Shown here piece after piece: positions 1 through 13,820 of a stretch of DNA of 52,489 nucleotides. Source of the DNA: Glycomyces sambucus (GTDB lineage Bacteria; Actinomycetota; Actinomycetes; Mycobacteriales; Micromonosporaceae); the NCBI RefSeq assembly GCF_900102815.1, contig NZ_FNGF01000012.1, positions 1 to 52,489 on the forward strand. Reading direction: 5' to 3'. Both the position numbers and the translations under genes were made by a program. Positions within the stretch are counted from its first letter, which is position 1, and each line of letters begins with the position of its first letter. The notes under the pieces were generated by a model. It had not been told where the DNA came from and did not search any database. It saw only the letters and a list, made by a program, of their open reading frames with translations.

Positions 1-219
1 GCGTGTTGTTTGAGAACTCAACAGGGTGTTTGGATGGTCAGCGTGTGGGCTGGCTGGGATGCTTGGGGCTAGGTTCCTGAGTGGTTCTGGCTGGTACTGT
101 TTTTGACTGTCTTTTCCTTGGGGCACTTTGCTTGAGTGTCTCGTGAAAATCGGTCAGGGCATGCTTCGACACATACTGTGAGTCACCGGGTTCGCAAGAG
201 CGCGGTGCGCGACAAGTTT
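1..219 (+). promoter_or_regulatory. rRNA operon leader (5' part cut by window edge)
   Basis: Transcribed leader of the rRNA operon. Near the left edge (4-24) it carries TGTTGTTTGAGAACTCAACAG-type sequence, a motif shared by actinobacterial rRNA leaders and 16S-23S spacers. A related copy occurs in the spacer before 23S at about 2056-2080. Such motifs are linked to antitermination and pre-rRNA processing. The promoters themselves probably lie left of the window; I see no convincing one here and no protein gene. Confidence 0.6.
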
Positions 220-5242
<5,023 letters not shown>

Positions 5243-5413
5243 AACACTACGGCCGGCAACGGTCAGGTAGAAACCACATTCACGCACACTATGCGATTCT
5301 GAGACAACACACCTCAGACTCGAAGGACCCCGGCAGGGGTCCGACAGCTCTGGCTTGACGCCCCCCAGGGGCTCGCCAGACGAACCGACACCCGAGCGGG
5401 TGTCCACAGGTTT
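5243..5413 (+). other. 23S-5S spacer with processing stem
   Basis: Spacer of 171 bases without a tRNA or protein gene. Bases 5279-5312 are nearly the reverse complement of 2056-2088 in the 16S-23S spacer, so the two ends of pre-23S rRNA can form a long RNase III-type processing stem. A short hairpin (GACCCCGGCAGGGGTC, about 5326-5341) and ACACCCGAGCGGGTGT just before 5S may help separate 23S from 5S. Confidence 0.7.
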
Positions 5414-5531
5414 GTTTGGTGGTGAGAGCGGAAGTGACACACCCGGTCCCATTCCGAACCCGGTCGTTACGGCTTCCAGCGCCGATGGTACTGCACTCGA
5501 GAGGGTGTGGGAGAGCAGGACACCGCCAAAC
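5414..5531 (+). rRNA. rrf: 5S ribosomal RNA
   Basis: 5S rRNA of 118 bases. The ends GTTTGGTGGTG (5414) and CACCGCCAAAC (to 5531) form the terminal helix with one G-U pair. The conserved core CCATTCCGAACCCGG lies inside. It is the last gene of the operon and is followed within 15 bases by a strong hairpin. Confidence 0.95.
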
Positions 5532-5544
5532 ATGAAACACAAAA

Positions 5545-5576
5545 GGAAGGCCCGGCACACAAGTGCCGGGCCTTCC
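5545..5576 (+). terminator. Terminator of the rRNA operon
   Basis: Perfect 14-bp stem GGAAGGCCCGGCAC / GTGCCGGGCCTTCC (5545-5558 and 5563-5576) with a 4-base loop, placed just after 5S. There is no long T-tract, as is usual in actinomycetes. Confidence 0.85.
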
Positions 5577-5652
5577 GCATATCTGGAATCAGTTCGAGTC
5601 GACGCCGCAATGGCGCCTCCTGCGACAGGCGCCCTGCGGCACGGCGATGAAG

Positions 5653-5680
5653 AAGGCCCCCACCGGATGGTGGGGGCCTT
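5653..5680. terminator. Bidirectional terminator
   Basis: Perfect 12-bp stem AAGGCCCCCACC / GGTGGGGGCCTT with loop GGAT. It is followed by TTTT on the plus strand, and on the minus strand it lies right behind the stop of the reverse-strand gene ending at 5696. It separates the rRNA operon from the convergent gene. Confidence 0.8.
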
Positions 5681-5695
5681 TTCCGTTTGCGGCGC

Positions 5696-6832
5696 TTAGA
5701 CGTACGGGCCTTCGAGGTGTTCGCCGGCGTGCTGGCGGTACCAGAGTCCGCGGTAGCAGCGCCACGGTTGCGGGCGCAGCTGCGTGGGCGCGAAGATCTG
5801 CTCCAGGAGGCGGCGCGCCTCGAGGAAGAAGTCGAGGCGCTCGTCGGGGGCGGCGATGTGCTGGGAGTCGTCGACGGGGGTCTCCGCAGGGAGGATCGTC
5901 AGCGACGGCCACATCGTGGTCTGCTCGGCGAGGGGGAGGAGCCAGGCGCGCATCTCGTCCAGGGGCTCGCTGCCCACCGTGTAGGTGAACGAGGTGCGGT
6001 GGCCGGCTTCCCTTGCGGCCGAGAGGATCTCGGACAGGCGCTCGGACTGGTGGTTGGCGACCGGGGAGACCGGGTCGGCGGCCGCGGCGTCTTGGGGGAC
6101 GATCGGCTCGGCCGCGAGTGCGGTGCTGTCGTCCTTGTACGTCTCGGTCGTGAGGAACAGCAGGACCGGGCCGACCTTCTCGGCGAGCTCGTCGAACGCG
6201 TCCTTGCTGCGCAGGGCCGGGGTCAGGACGCCGAGCGTGGTGGACTCGGGGAGTCCTTCGGCGGTCATGGCCTCGCGGACCGCCAGGAGGTGCTGGACGA
6301 TCAGGCGCTCGTCGAGGGCGCCGCTCGCGGAGAGGGTGACCTCGTCGAAGAGGTGCTGCTCGCCGTCGTCGGCCAGGTCGGAGGCCAGGGCCTCCAGGAG
6401 GTCGCGGTAGCACGCGACGAGTTCCGAAGGCTCGATCTCGGACTGGAGGAGGAGGGTGGCGGCGGTGCCGTCGGCGCGGAGGTACCCGCGGACCTCTTCT
6501 CCCGGTTCGGCTTCGATGATCTCGGCGACCGGGGTGCCGTCGACGCAGAGCTCGCTCAGGCCGTGCTGCGGCGAGGACGGGTCGACGTGGGCCCGGAGGC
6601 TGAAGGGGGAGGTGGCGCGATCGGCCGGGAGGACGAGCATGAACTCCTCGTCCTCGGAGTTCAGGCGCAGGCGCATGCCCTCGGTGTTGTTGCCGCGCAG
6701 ACCGTAGAGGTTGAGCGCGATGAGCAGGAGCTCGCTCCACTCGAGGTCGTGGCGCACCGCGAGGCGCCGCCACCGGTGCACCGTCGAGGAGATCGGGCCG
6801 GCTGAGTCAGCTGGTTGTGTCGGCTCTTCCAT
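5696..6832 (-). CDS. Hypothetical protein, about 378 aa
   Basis: I do not recognise a family. The predicted protein is soluble, acidic in its middle part and without a signal peptide or membrane segment. The C-terminal third is rich in Trp and Arg and ends in a conserved-looking segment (LRPQPWRCYRGLWYRQHAGE). The start is ATG at 6832 (MEEPTQPAD). A longer open frame reaches 7018, but its extra 62 residues look non-coding in composition. A GGAA lies about 7 bases upstream of the chosen start. The gene is transcribed toward the rRNA operon and is divergent from the TPR gene at 7060; the 227-base gap probably holds both promoters. Confidence 0.7.
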   Translation of the reverse strand: MEEPTQPADSAGPISSTVHRWRRLAVRHDLEWSELLLIALNLYGLRGNNTEGMRLRLNSEDEEFMLVLPADRATSPFSLRAHVDPSSPQHGLSELCVDGTPVAEIIEAEPGEEVRGYLRADGTAATLLLQSEIEPSELVACYRDLLEALASDLADDGEQHLFDEVTLSASGALDERLIVQHLLAVREAMTAEGLPESTTLGVLTPALRSKDAFDELAEKVGPVLLFLTTETYKDDSTALAAEPIVPQDAAAADPVSPVANHQSERLSEILSAAREAGHRTSFTYTVGSEPLDEMRAWLLPLAEQTTMWPSLTILPAETPVDDSQHIAAPDERLDFFLEARRLLEQIFAPTQLRPQPWRCYRGLWYRQHAGEHLEGPYV

Positions 6833-7059
6833 GACCAGTTCCGATTCTTCCTCTCGTCCCCACCGCGGAAACTCCACCGTACAAGAGACTTGGACGTACA
6901 GGTGGACGCGGTCCACCTCTATGCTAGGTCCGTCGGCGGACAAAAGCACCCGTCGTGAGCACCGGCACGCAGTCCGAATGCTGGGAACCGTGTCGTGCGT
7001 TCTGTACCCCTTCCACATGGCCTTGAACCCCTGCCCCCCGAAGCGATCTGGAGTCGGGA

Positions 7060-8202
7060 ATGCGTGATGTCGCCGATCCGACCGGGGCCGTGCCGCCGCG
7101 GGCGCAGGGGCGGGTCTTCAAAGCGGTGGCGAAGACCTGGCCGTGGTTCCTCACCGGTGCCGTCGAAGGACCCGCGTTCGAACTGATCGAGCAGGAGCGG
7201 TACGAAGACGCGGTGGCCGTGCTGGAGCGCGGCGCCGAGCGCTTCGGCACGCGTTCGGTGCCGGCGATGCTGTACGCGTGGTGCCTGCACATGGCCGGGC
7301 GCCAGACCGAGGCCGCCGCGTGGGCAGAGCGGGCGGTCGAGGCCGATCCGCAGAGCGCCGACGCGCTCTGGCTGCGGGCGAACATCCTGTTCGAGCTGGA
7401 GCGGCCCGAGGAGGCGGCCGCGGCTCTGCGGGAGGCGGTCGAGCTGGCCCCGGACAACGGCCGCTTCCACATGCAGCTCGCGTGGATCCAGTACGAGGAC
7501 GGGGCGTTCGCCGCGACCCGGGAGCTGGTCGAGCAGGCGCTGGAGCGGTCGCCCGACGACGCATGGGTGCAGCACCTCGCGGGCCGGATCTACGACCATC
7601 ACCTGCGGCACCGCCGCGCGCAGCGCCATTACGAGCGGGCGGTAGAGCTGGACCCTGCGAACGTCCTGGCCCGGCTCGACCTCGCCGAGGTCCTCCAGAC
7701 GAGGGGCCGGTTCAGCGCCGGGGTGCGGGTCGCGTGGGAGACGGCCGGGCGCGCCGGGGGCGAGGACGCCGACGACGCCCGGAGCCTCTACGACATCGTG
7801 CTGCGGCGGTGGCCGTGGCGCTGGTACGAGTGGGCGCTGCGGACCGCCGTGGTGCTCAACGTCCTCGACTGGATCCTGCCGACGTCGCGGGCCTTGGACC
7901 TGGTGTTTCTCGTGGCGGTGGCGCTGTTCTACGCGGGCGGGTGGACGAGGTCGCTGCTGGTGCTGCCGGCGGTGTGCCGCCGGGACCTGGTGGCGAAGGG
8001 GCGGCGTGGGCCGTTCGCGGGGGCGGTGGCGCGCACGCTCGTCGTGCTCGGCGGGATCGGCCTGGTGCTGCTGGGGGAGCTGAACGCGTTGCAGCACTTG
8101 GGAGTGCTCGCGCTGCTGGCACTCGGGTACGCGGAGTGGGTCCGGCGCGCGTACCGGATCTCGCAGGGCCGGGGGCGGGGCGCTGCGCCCGTTCGTCACT
8201 AG
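7060..8202 (+). CDS. Tetratricopeptide-repeat membrane protein
   Basis: Protein of 380 aa. Residues about 40-250 form a run of TPR-like helical hairpins (repeated A-x-x-x-Y/L and AVELDP-type patterns, for example AVEADPQSADALW and AVELDPANVLARL). The C-terminal part has about four hydrophobic segments (roughly 268-305 and 335-372), so the TPR domain is probably cytosolic and membrane-anchored. TPR domains mediate protein-protein contacts; the partner is unknown. The ATG start has GGAG seven bases upstream. The gammaglutamyltransferase gene starts 26 bases after the stop and may be co-transcribed. Confidence 0.85.
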   Translation: MRDVADPTGAVPPRAQGRVFKAVAKTWPWFLTGAVEGPAFELIEQERYEDAVAVLERGAERFGTRSVPAMLYAWCLHMAGRQTEAAAWAERAVEADPQSADALWLRANILFELERPEEAAAALREAVELAPDNGRFHMQLAWIQYEDGAFAATRELVEQALERSPDDAWVQHLAGRIYDHHLRHRRAQRHYERAVELDPANVLARLDLAEVLQTRGRFSAGVRVAWETAGRAGGEDADDARSLYDIVLRRWPWRWYEWALRTAVVLNVLDWILPTSRALDLVFLVAVALFYAGGWTRSLLVLPAVCRRDLVAKGRRGPFAGAVARTLVVLGGIGLVLLGELNALQHLGVLALLALGYAEWVRRAYRISQGRGRGAAPVRH

Positions 8203-8228
8203 CCGCGCGGCAAGGTAGGCTTCGATCC

Positions 8229-9851
8229 GTGCCGGACCTGCGGTTCGGCGCGTTCCCGTCCCCCGCCCGGCGACGCCGGCGGTTGCGCAAAGGAGTCCCC
8301 GTGGTCGACCAGGGTGTGGTCTGTTCCGTCGATCCGCATGTCAGCCGGGCCGGCGCCGACGTGCTCGCGAACGGCGGCAACGCCGTCGACGCCGCGATCG
8401 CCGCCGGTGCGGTGCTCACCGTGGTAGCCCCGCACCTGTGCGGGCTCGGCGGCGACCTGTTCGCGCTGGTCCACGTCCCGGGCGAGCCCGTTCCGGCGTA
8501 CCTGAACGCCTCGGGCCGCGCCGGATCGGGCGCCGACGCCGAAGCGCTGCGCGCCGAGGGGCATACGGCGATGCCGTTCCGGGGCGACCTGCGGTCGGCG
8601 ACCGTGCCCGGCGTGGTGGACGGCTGGTTCGCGCTGCACGAGCGGTACGGGACCAAGCCGATGGCGGAGCTGCTGGCGCCCGCGATCGAGCTGGCGTCCA
8701 AGGGTTGGCCCGCGACCGCGATGCTCGCCAAGGCCGGGGCGATCCTCGACGGCGTCGAAGGCGCCGAGGACCTGGTCGGGCTGGAGGCCGGCGGCACGGT
8801 GACGCGCGAGCGGACCGCCGCGACGCTGCGCGCCGCCGCCGACGGCGGGCGCGACGGGTTCTACCTCGGGGACTTCGGACAGGGACTGGTGGAGATCGGC
8901 AAGGGGCTCTTCACCGAGGCCGACTTGGCGGTGGTGCAGGCGGCGTGGGAGGAGCCGCTCGCGGTCGACGCGTTCGGGCACCGGATTTGGTCCGCCGCAC
9001 CGAACTCGCAGGGGTACCTGCTGCTGCTCGCGCTGGCGATCGCGGACCGGCTGGACCTGCCGGTGGACGCGGGCGACCCGCTGTGGGCGCACTACCTGGT
9101 CGAGGCCGCGCGGCAGGCCGGGCACGACCGGCCGGCGCGGCTGTTCGACGGTGCCGACGTCAGTGATCTGCTGGCCGCGGCCGGCGAGCGGGCGGCGCGC
9201 ATCAGCCCGGACGCGAAGGCCGAGGTGCCGGTGCACCAGGCTGCGGGCGGGACGACGTACATGGCGGTGCTCGACGGGAACGGCATGGGCGTCTCGTACA
9301 TCCAGTCGAACGCGGCCGGGTTCGGGACGTGGCTGTTCGAGCCGCGCACCGGGATCGGCCTCCAGAACCGCGGGACCGGGTTCAACCTCGAGCCGGGGCA
9401 CCCGGCCGAGTACGGGCCGGGCAGGCGGCCGCCGCACACGCTCGTGCCGGCGCTGGTGACGCGCGAGGACGGGTCGCTGCGGCTGGTGGCGGGGTCGATG
9501 GGCGGCGATTCGCAGCCGCAGATCGTCGCGCAGCTCATCGCGCGGGTGCTGCACGGGGGCGAGTCGGTCGGGGCCGCGGTGAGCGCGCCGCGGTGGCGGC
9601 TGCACCCGGGCGAGACCGGGTTCGGGACGTGGACCGGGGTGTACGAAACGGACGTCGAGCTGGAGGACGGGAGCCCGGAGGGCTGGGGCGAGGGGCTGCG
9701 CGAGCGCGGCTTCGCGGTCGCGCCGGCCGCGGCCGGGAGCGGCTTCGGGCACGCGCACCTGATCGAGATCGACGAGGACGGGCACGTGGAGGGCGTGGCG
9801 GACCCGCGCGCCGAGACAGGCACGGTCGGGGTCGCGCCGAACCGGGGGTGA
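8229..9851 (+). CDS. Gamma-glutamyltransferase family protein
   Basis: Ntn-hydrolase of the gamma-glutamyltranspeptidase family, about 540 aa, expected to split autocatalytically. The family removes or transfers gamma-glutamyl groups of glutathione-like compounds. The processing site is visible as AAGGTTYMAVLDGNG: the second Thr-type residue of GTT is the nucleophile, matching GGTTH in classical enzymes. NGGNAVDAAIA near the N-terminus and GSMGGDSQPQ near the C-terminus are also family hallmarks; the GSMGGD version resembles the YwrD-like branch. No clear signal peptide: the N-terminus is Arg-rich and not hydrophobic, suggesting a cytosolic enzyme. GTG 8229 was chosen, with AAGGTAGG upstream; the open frame extends further 5' but overlaps the TPR gene. 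Confidence 0.88.
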   Translation: MPDLRFGAFPSPARRRRRLRKGVPVVDQGVVCSVDPHVSRAGADVLANGGNAVDAAIAAGAVLTVVAPHLCGLGGDLFALVHVPGEPVPAYLNASGRAGSGADAEALRAEGHTAMPFRGDLRSATVPGVVDGWFALHERYGTKPMAELLAPAIELASKGWPATAMLAKAGAILDGVEGAEDLVGLEAGGTVTRERTAATLRAAADGGRDGFYLGDFGQGLVEIGKGLFTEADLAVVQAAWEEPLAVDAFGHRIWSAAPNSQGYLLLLALAIADRLDLPVDAGDPLWAHYLVEAARQAGHDRPARLFDGADVSDLLAAAGERAARISPDAKAEVPVHQAAGGTTYMAVLDGNGMGVSYIQSNAAGFGTWLFEPRTGIGLQNRGTGFNLEPGHPAEYGPGRRPPHTLVPALVTREDGSLRLVAGSMGGDSQPQIVAQLIARVLHGGESVGAAVSAPRWRLHPGETGFGTWTGVYETDVELEDGSPEGWGEGLRERGFAVAPAAAGSGFGHAHLIEIDEDGHVEGVADPRAETGTVGVAPNRG

Positions 9852-10002
9852 CACGCCCGGGTTTGGAATCGGGGGAGTCTCGGAGGGTCCGGTGCAAATC
9901 GGGCGTTCGGAGCCGCCCCCGGTTCGATAGTGCCCGGTGGGTGTGACAAGGGATAAACGGGAGAAGGGTTCGCGCTGGTCGCGGGCTGACGCATGATCGT
10001 CG

Positions 10003-10074
10003 GCGGGTTCGCGGGTTCGCGGGTTCGCGGGTTCGCGGGTTCGCGGGTTCGCGGGTTCGCGGGTTCGCGGGTTC
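10003..10074. repeat. Tandem repeat, 8 bp x 9
   Basis: Nine perfect copies of GCGGGTTC (10003-10074) followed by a partial copy, in the intergenic region between the gammaglutamyltransferase and glycosylase genes. No spacers, so not CRISPR. Not translated in any plausible gene. The rest of 9852-10155 shows nothing I can name. Confidence 0.95.
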
Positions 10075-10155
10075 GCGGGGCGGGACTGCCGGGTTGTCGG
10101 TGGGTGGTTGTACGGTCGGGACGTTTGGTATCGCTCTCGGAGAGGACCTGGTGCA

Positions 10156-11298
10156 GTGCCTGAGTCGTTGCGGCTGGCCGATGCCCGGCGGATCGCCATC
10201 GCCGCGCAGTTGCGGCCGAAGGCCACGCGTTTCAAGACCGTCCTGGAGCGGCTCGGGTGCATCCAGCTCGACACCATCTCGGCGGTGCGCCGCGCCCACG
10301 AGCTGACGCTCCTGGCCCGCGACCTCGACGTGGACGAAGCCGTGCGGAGCCTGGAGCGCCGGAAGGCGCCGGTCGCCTTCGAGTACTGGGCGCACGCGAT
10401 GTCGCTGCTGCCGGTCTCGGCATGGCCGTACCTGGCGCGGCGCCGCCGCAGTTGGCGCGAGCGGTACCAGGACGACTCCCTTGCCGTCGCCGAAGCCGAG
10501 GTCATCGCGCTCATGAATGAGCGCGGCGCGATCACCGTCTCCGACTTCCCGTCCGGGGCGATGCACCGCGGCCAGGGCATCGGGAACATGGGCGACAGCT
10601 GGAACTTCCGCACCGACCACAAGCAGGCGATCGAGCGGCTGCTGTGGTTCGGCGACGTCGCCTGCACGCACCGGATCGGCTTCAAACGCGTCTACCAGCT
10701 CGCCGAGCGCGGCATCCCCGCCGAGCACCTGTGGGACGCCGACGACGAGGAATGCCTGCGCTACATGGTGTCCACGGCCCTGCGGAACCTCGGCGTGGGC
10801 ACCACCAAGGACGTCGCCGACTACTTCCGGCTCAAGATCGCTGACACCGAGCGGGTGCTCCGCGAGCTGGAGGTCGAGCAGGTCGCCGTCGAGGGCTGGA
10901 AGGCCCGCGCCTGGCTCGACCCGCAGGTGAAGCGCACCAGGCTCACCGGGGCCGAGCGGTCGGTCGCGGTGTCGATGTTCGACCAGCTCGTGTGGCTGCG
11001 CGAGCGCATGGAGCGCCTGTGGGGCCACGGCTGGAAGATCGAGATCTACGTGCCCGAGCCGCAGCGCACCTTCGGGTACTACTGCCTGCCGGTGTTCGTC
11101 GGCAGCGACCTGCCCGGCCGTGTCGCACTGCGCCGCAGCGGCGGCGAGCTCGTGGTCGAGGCGGCCCAGTGGGACGACGCGCGGGCCGACCGCGAGCACC
11201 TGCACGCGGCCGTCGACCGCGTCGCGTCCTGGGTCGGCGCCGAGGCCCGGTGGAAGGCTGAGGTCCGCGGGTTCGACACGGTCGCCGGGGATCTCTGA
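10156..11298 (+). CDS. YcaQ/AlkZ-type winged-helix DNA glycosylase
   Basis: Protein of 380 aa matching the HTH_42 family (E. coli YcaQ, Streptomyces AlkZ), monofunctional glycosylases that remove alkylated bases and unhook interstrand DNA crosslinks. The N-terminal part holds LGCIQLDTISAVRRAHELTL: the Q-x-D (QLD) catalytic motif is of the YcaQ (AZL) type, whereas AlkZ has QxQ. FEYWAHAMSLLP and the Arg-rich helix after it also match the family. Middle winged-helix domains and a C-terminal beta domain follow. The start is GTG 10156, with GGAGAGGA about 10 bases before it. Self-contained transcription unit ending in a hairpin at 11418. Confidence 0.88.
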   Translation: MPESLRLADARRIAIAAQLRPKATRFKTVLERLGCIQLDTISAVRRAHELTLLARDLDVDEAVRSLERRKAPVAFEYWAHAMSLLPVSAWPYLARRRRSWRERYQDDSLAVAEAEVIALMNERGAITVSDFPSGAMHRGQGIGNMGDSWNFRTDHKQAIERLLWFGDVACTHRIGFKRVYQLAERGIPAEHLWDADDEECLRYMVSTALRNLGVGTTKDVADYFRLKIADTERVLRELEVEQVAVEGWKARAWLDPQVKRTRLTGAERSVAVSMFDQLVWLRERMERLWGHGWKIEIYVPEPQRTFGYYCLPVFVGSDLPGRVALRRSGGELVVEAAQWDDARADREHLHAAVDRVASWVGAEARWKAEVRGFDTVAGDL

Positions 11299-11417
11299 GG
11301 CTACCCACGGCGTCGCTTCGGCGGTGCCGTTCGTGTGCTCGAAGCGTGAAGGCCCCGGCCTGGGGCGGCGGCCGGAGTCTTGGATTTGCTGCATTGAATC
11401 CGTTGTGCCCCAGAGGA

Positions 11418-11450
11418 AGGGCCCGACCGGTGTCGATCCGGCCGGGCCCT
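11418..11450. terminator. Bidirectional terminator between convergent genes
   Basis: 13-bp stem AGGGCCCGACCGG / CCGGCCGGGCCCT with a single mismatch and a 7-base loop, between the glycosylase gene (+) and the protease gene (-), which both end nearby. Confidence 0.75.
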
Positions 11451-11478
11451 CGTTCTCAGGTGCGGTGCAAGTGCGGCG

Positions 11479-12633
11479 CTACGTCGTGACGAGCGTCAGG
11501 CCCCACGCGGAGAGGGCCGGGCCGATCGGCTGGAAGTAGGTCGTGCCGCCGGAGGAGCAGTTGCCGTTGCCGCCCGAGGTCATGCCCTGGGCGCTGTTGC
11601 CGGTGATGAACGAGCCGCCGGAGTCGCCGGGCTCGGCGCACACGTTGGTACGGGTCATGCCGTAGACGCTGCCCTCGGCGTAGTTGACCGTCTGGTTGAA
11701 CGCCTGGACGGTCCCGCAGTGCCAGCCGGTGGTCGAACCGGAGCGGCAGATGGAGGAGCCGACGGCGGCCTGGTTGGCGTTGGCGACGTCGCGCGCACCG
11801 GAGTACATGTTGACGTCGTCGTACAGGACCTCGCTGGTGCCCACGGCGACCCACGCGCGGTCGGCGGACGGGAAGACCGAGTTGCGGAAGGTGCCCGGGG
11901 CGGCCTCGCCGCTGGTCACGCGGTCGCCGGCCGAGCCGCAGTGGCCCGCGGTCACGAAGCCGGGGGTCGAGCCCTGGCGGACCGAGAAGCCCACCGAGCA
12001 GCGCCAGGAGTTCTCGACGATGTAGGCGTCGCCGCCGCGCACGAAGAACAGCTCGGGGGCCTCGGCCGTCGCCGCGCTGGCGAGGTCGGGGTTGATGCCG
12101 GCGGCCTCGATCGCCTGGGCCGCAAGGGCCTCGTCGGCGGCCTCGACCACGAGCGTGTTCTTCTCGAGGTCGACGTAGTGGCCGTAGACGCCTTCGATGT
12201 CGAGCGCGTCGAGGGCCGTGCCGGCCGCTTCGAGGTCGGCGAGGCCATGCTCGACGAGGACCGGGGTGGCCCCTTCGGCGCGCAGCTCGGTGAACTCGGC
12301 GCGGTCGGTGGTGGCGACCAGGATCTCGTCGGCGCCCTCGGCGACCCACAGGCCCGCGTAGGAGGCGTCGAGGGAGTCCGGGACCTCTTCGAGCAGGTCG
12401 GAGGCGACGGCCTCGACCGCGAGGCGGTCGTACGCCTCGGACTCGGTGAGCCCGAAGGTCTCCGAGAGCTCCTCGATGAGGCCGGGGGAGACGTTGCCGA
12501 GGAGGTCGGCGCGGGCGTCGGCGGCCTTGGCGTCCAGGATCTCGGCGGAGGCGGGCGCCGCGCCCGCGGCGAGCGAGAGCGCGGTGGCGATGGCGCCGGC
12601 GGCGGTGACCGCAAGCGCGCGTTGGCGATTCAT
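11479..12633 (-). CDS. Secreted alpha-lytic/streptogrisin-type serine protease
   Basis: Peptidase family S1E preproenzyme of 384 aa. Residues 1-30 form a Sec signal peptide ending in ASA; about 31-190 is an alpha-lytic-type pro-domain needed for folding; the protease domain follows (from about 195). The catalytic triad is visible: His231 in TAGHC, Asp258 in ADRAWVAVG, Ser338 in GDSGGS. Cysteines are placed for the usual disulfides. The ATG at 12633 has GAAAGG about ten bases upstream; an upstream in-frame ATG would add 19 residues without a signal-like character. Probably a secreted broad-specificity protease. The AT-rich stretch 12740-12810 upstream likely holds the promoter. Confidence 0.95.
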   Translation of the reverse strand: MNRQRALAVTAAGAIATALSLAAGAAPASAEILDAKAADARADLLGNVSPGLIEELSETFGLTESEAYDRLAVEAVASDLLEEVPDSLDASYAGLWVAEGADEILVATTDRAEFTELRAEGATPVLVEHGLADLEAAGTALDALDIEGVYGHYVDLEKNTLVVEAADEALAAQAIEAAGINPDLASAATAEAPELFFVRGGDAYIVENSWRCSVGFSVRQGSTPGFVTAGHCGSAGDRVTSGEAAPGTFRNSVFPSADRAWVAVGTSEVLYDDVNMYSGARDVANANQAAVGSSICRSGSTTGWHCGTVQAFNQTVNYAEGSVYGMTRTNVCAEPGDSGGSFITGNSAQGMTSGGNGNCSSGGTTYFQPIGPALSAWGLTLVTT

Positions 12634-12874
12634 GTGATGGATGCCTTTCGGGTGAGGCCGTCGACGGCCGACGGGGTTGGCGGCCGTCATGGCACGGCGG
12701 GGTGGACCGCTGGTTGCCGTCTCACCCGCAGTGATGGGTGAGCCATGCCATATATGGAGACTAGGGGTAAACCGCGCAAAGTTAAAGATAGAAATAATTC
12801 ACTGAATAACGGGCGAACTCGTCCAAGGTTTCGGAAATGCTAACCAACCTGTGATTTCACAGATTCAACGCAAA

Positions 12875-12906
12875 AGGGGCGCCGTTCCGATCGGAACGGC
12901 GCCCCT
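12875..12906 (-). terminator. Terminator of the NmrA-like gene
   Basis: Perfect palindrome of 16+16 bases (AGGGGCGCCGTTCCGA and its complement). On the minus strand it is followed by TTTTG. It ends the gene at 12919. The same stretch is 30 bases from the protease promoter region. Confidence 0.85.
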
Positions 12907-12918
12907 GGCGTTCGGGCC

Positions 12919-13743
12919 CTACTTGAACGCGTCGGCGTTCTCCTGCGCCCACTGCGCGAAGCCGAGCGGCGCGCGGCCGACCAGCCGCTCGACCGTGTCG
13001 GACACCGTGCGCCCCTCGATGGGCGTGTTGCCGAGGGCCTCGATGAGGAAGCCGATGAGGCCGTCGTGCATGCCCTCACCGCGCCACTTGTCGCGCGCCT
13101 CGTCGACCGTGAGCTCGACGTACTCGACCTCGCGTCCGATCGCCTCGCCGATGAGGCGGACCTTGTCCTGCATGGTGAGGACCTCGGGGCCGGTGATGAC
13201 CAAGGTCTGCTCGTCCTGGCCGCCGTCGAGGAGGACGCGCGCGGCGACGGCGCCGATGTCGACCGGGTGGACCATCGCGCTGAGGCGGTCGCCGAAGGGC
13301 TCGCGGATGCGGCTGTCGGCCTTGATGGGCGCGGCCCACCACATGAGGGCGTTCGACATGAACTCGACCGGCTGGAGGTAGGTCGCCTCGATCGCGCTGG
13401 TGGCGAGGGCCTGTTCGAGCGGGCCGGTGGCGATGCCGCCGAGGACGGTGGCGCGGCGGACGCCTGACTGCTCGGCGAGGGCGACGATCGCGGCCGGGTC
13501 TGGGAGCGCGCCGTACTGCTCGCCGGCGAAGTTGATGAAGTGGACGGCGTCGACGTCCTTGAAGGCCTCGGTGAGGGTGTCGGGCTCGGCGAGGTCCCCG
13601 ACGGCGATCTCGACGCCCGCGGGGAGGGCGGCCTCGGGGTTGCGGGTGAGCGCGCGGACCTCGGCGGCGGGGTCGAAGGCGATGAGCTGCTCGACGATGT
13701 TGCGGCCGACGGTTCCGGTGGCGCCGGTGACGAGGATGCGCAT
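12919..13743 (-). CDS. NmrA-like NAD(P)-binding reductase
   Basis: Atypical short-chain dehydrogenase of 274 aa. The N-terminus MRILVTGATGTVGRNIVEQL is a Rossmann fold with GATGTVG binding NAD(P). The rest (LGGIATGPLEQALATSA, YLQPVEFMSNAL) fits the NmrA/NAD(P)H-binding families of sugar-epimerase-like sensors and quinone reductases. The canonical YxxxK pair is not evident, so a redox sensor or a reductase is equally possible. ATG 13743 has GGAG seven bases upstream. The promoter just upstream is unusually clear and overlapped by two inverted repeats (next entry), suggesting regulated expression by a factor not encoded next to it. Confidence 0.82.
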   Translation of the reverse strand: MRILVTGATGTVGRNIVEQLIAFDPAAEVRALTRNPEAALPAGVEIAVGDLAEPDTLTEAFKDVDAVHFINFAGEQYGALPDPAAIVALAEQSGVRRATVLGGIATGPLEQALATSAIEATYLQPVEFMSNALMWWAAPIKADSRIREPFGDRLSAMVHPVDIGAVAARVLLDGGQDEQTLVITGPEVLTMQDKVRLIGEAIGREVEYVELTVDEARDKWRGEGMHDGLIGFLIEALGNTPIEGRTVSDTVERLVGRAPLGFAQWAQENADAFK

Positions 13744-13767
13744 GGGGTACTCCAGCTTCGTGATTTC

Positions 13768-13820
13768 TTGGAACGGAATCTCTTGTTCCAATTATAGCAG
13801 AGCGGAATGCTCCATTCCAA
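13768..13820 (-). promoter_or_regulatory. Promoter with two inverted repeats (operator)
   Basis: Minus-strand promoter for the NmrA-like gene: -35 TTGGAA (13815-13820), an 18-base spacer and a perfect -10 TATAAT (13791-13796). Two inverted repeats cover it: TTGGAAC-N10-GTTCCAA at 13768-13774/13785-13791, just downstream of the -10, and GGAATG-CTC-CATTCC at 13804-13818, between -35 and -10. The two share the half-site GGAA(C/T), so they look like two sites for one repressor dimer. Confidence 0.6.

Noticed and set aside
10003..10079. Tandem arrays considered as CRISPR
   Set aside because: Units of 6-9 bp are directly adjacent with no spacers and no cas genes.
8199..11394. Very long reverse-strand open frames opposite the gammaglutamyltransferase and glycosylase genes, including a stretch reading as repeated NPRTREPA
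   Set aside because: Mirror frames of genuine forward genes; the repetitive peptide is merely the 8-bp intergenic array translated.
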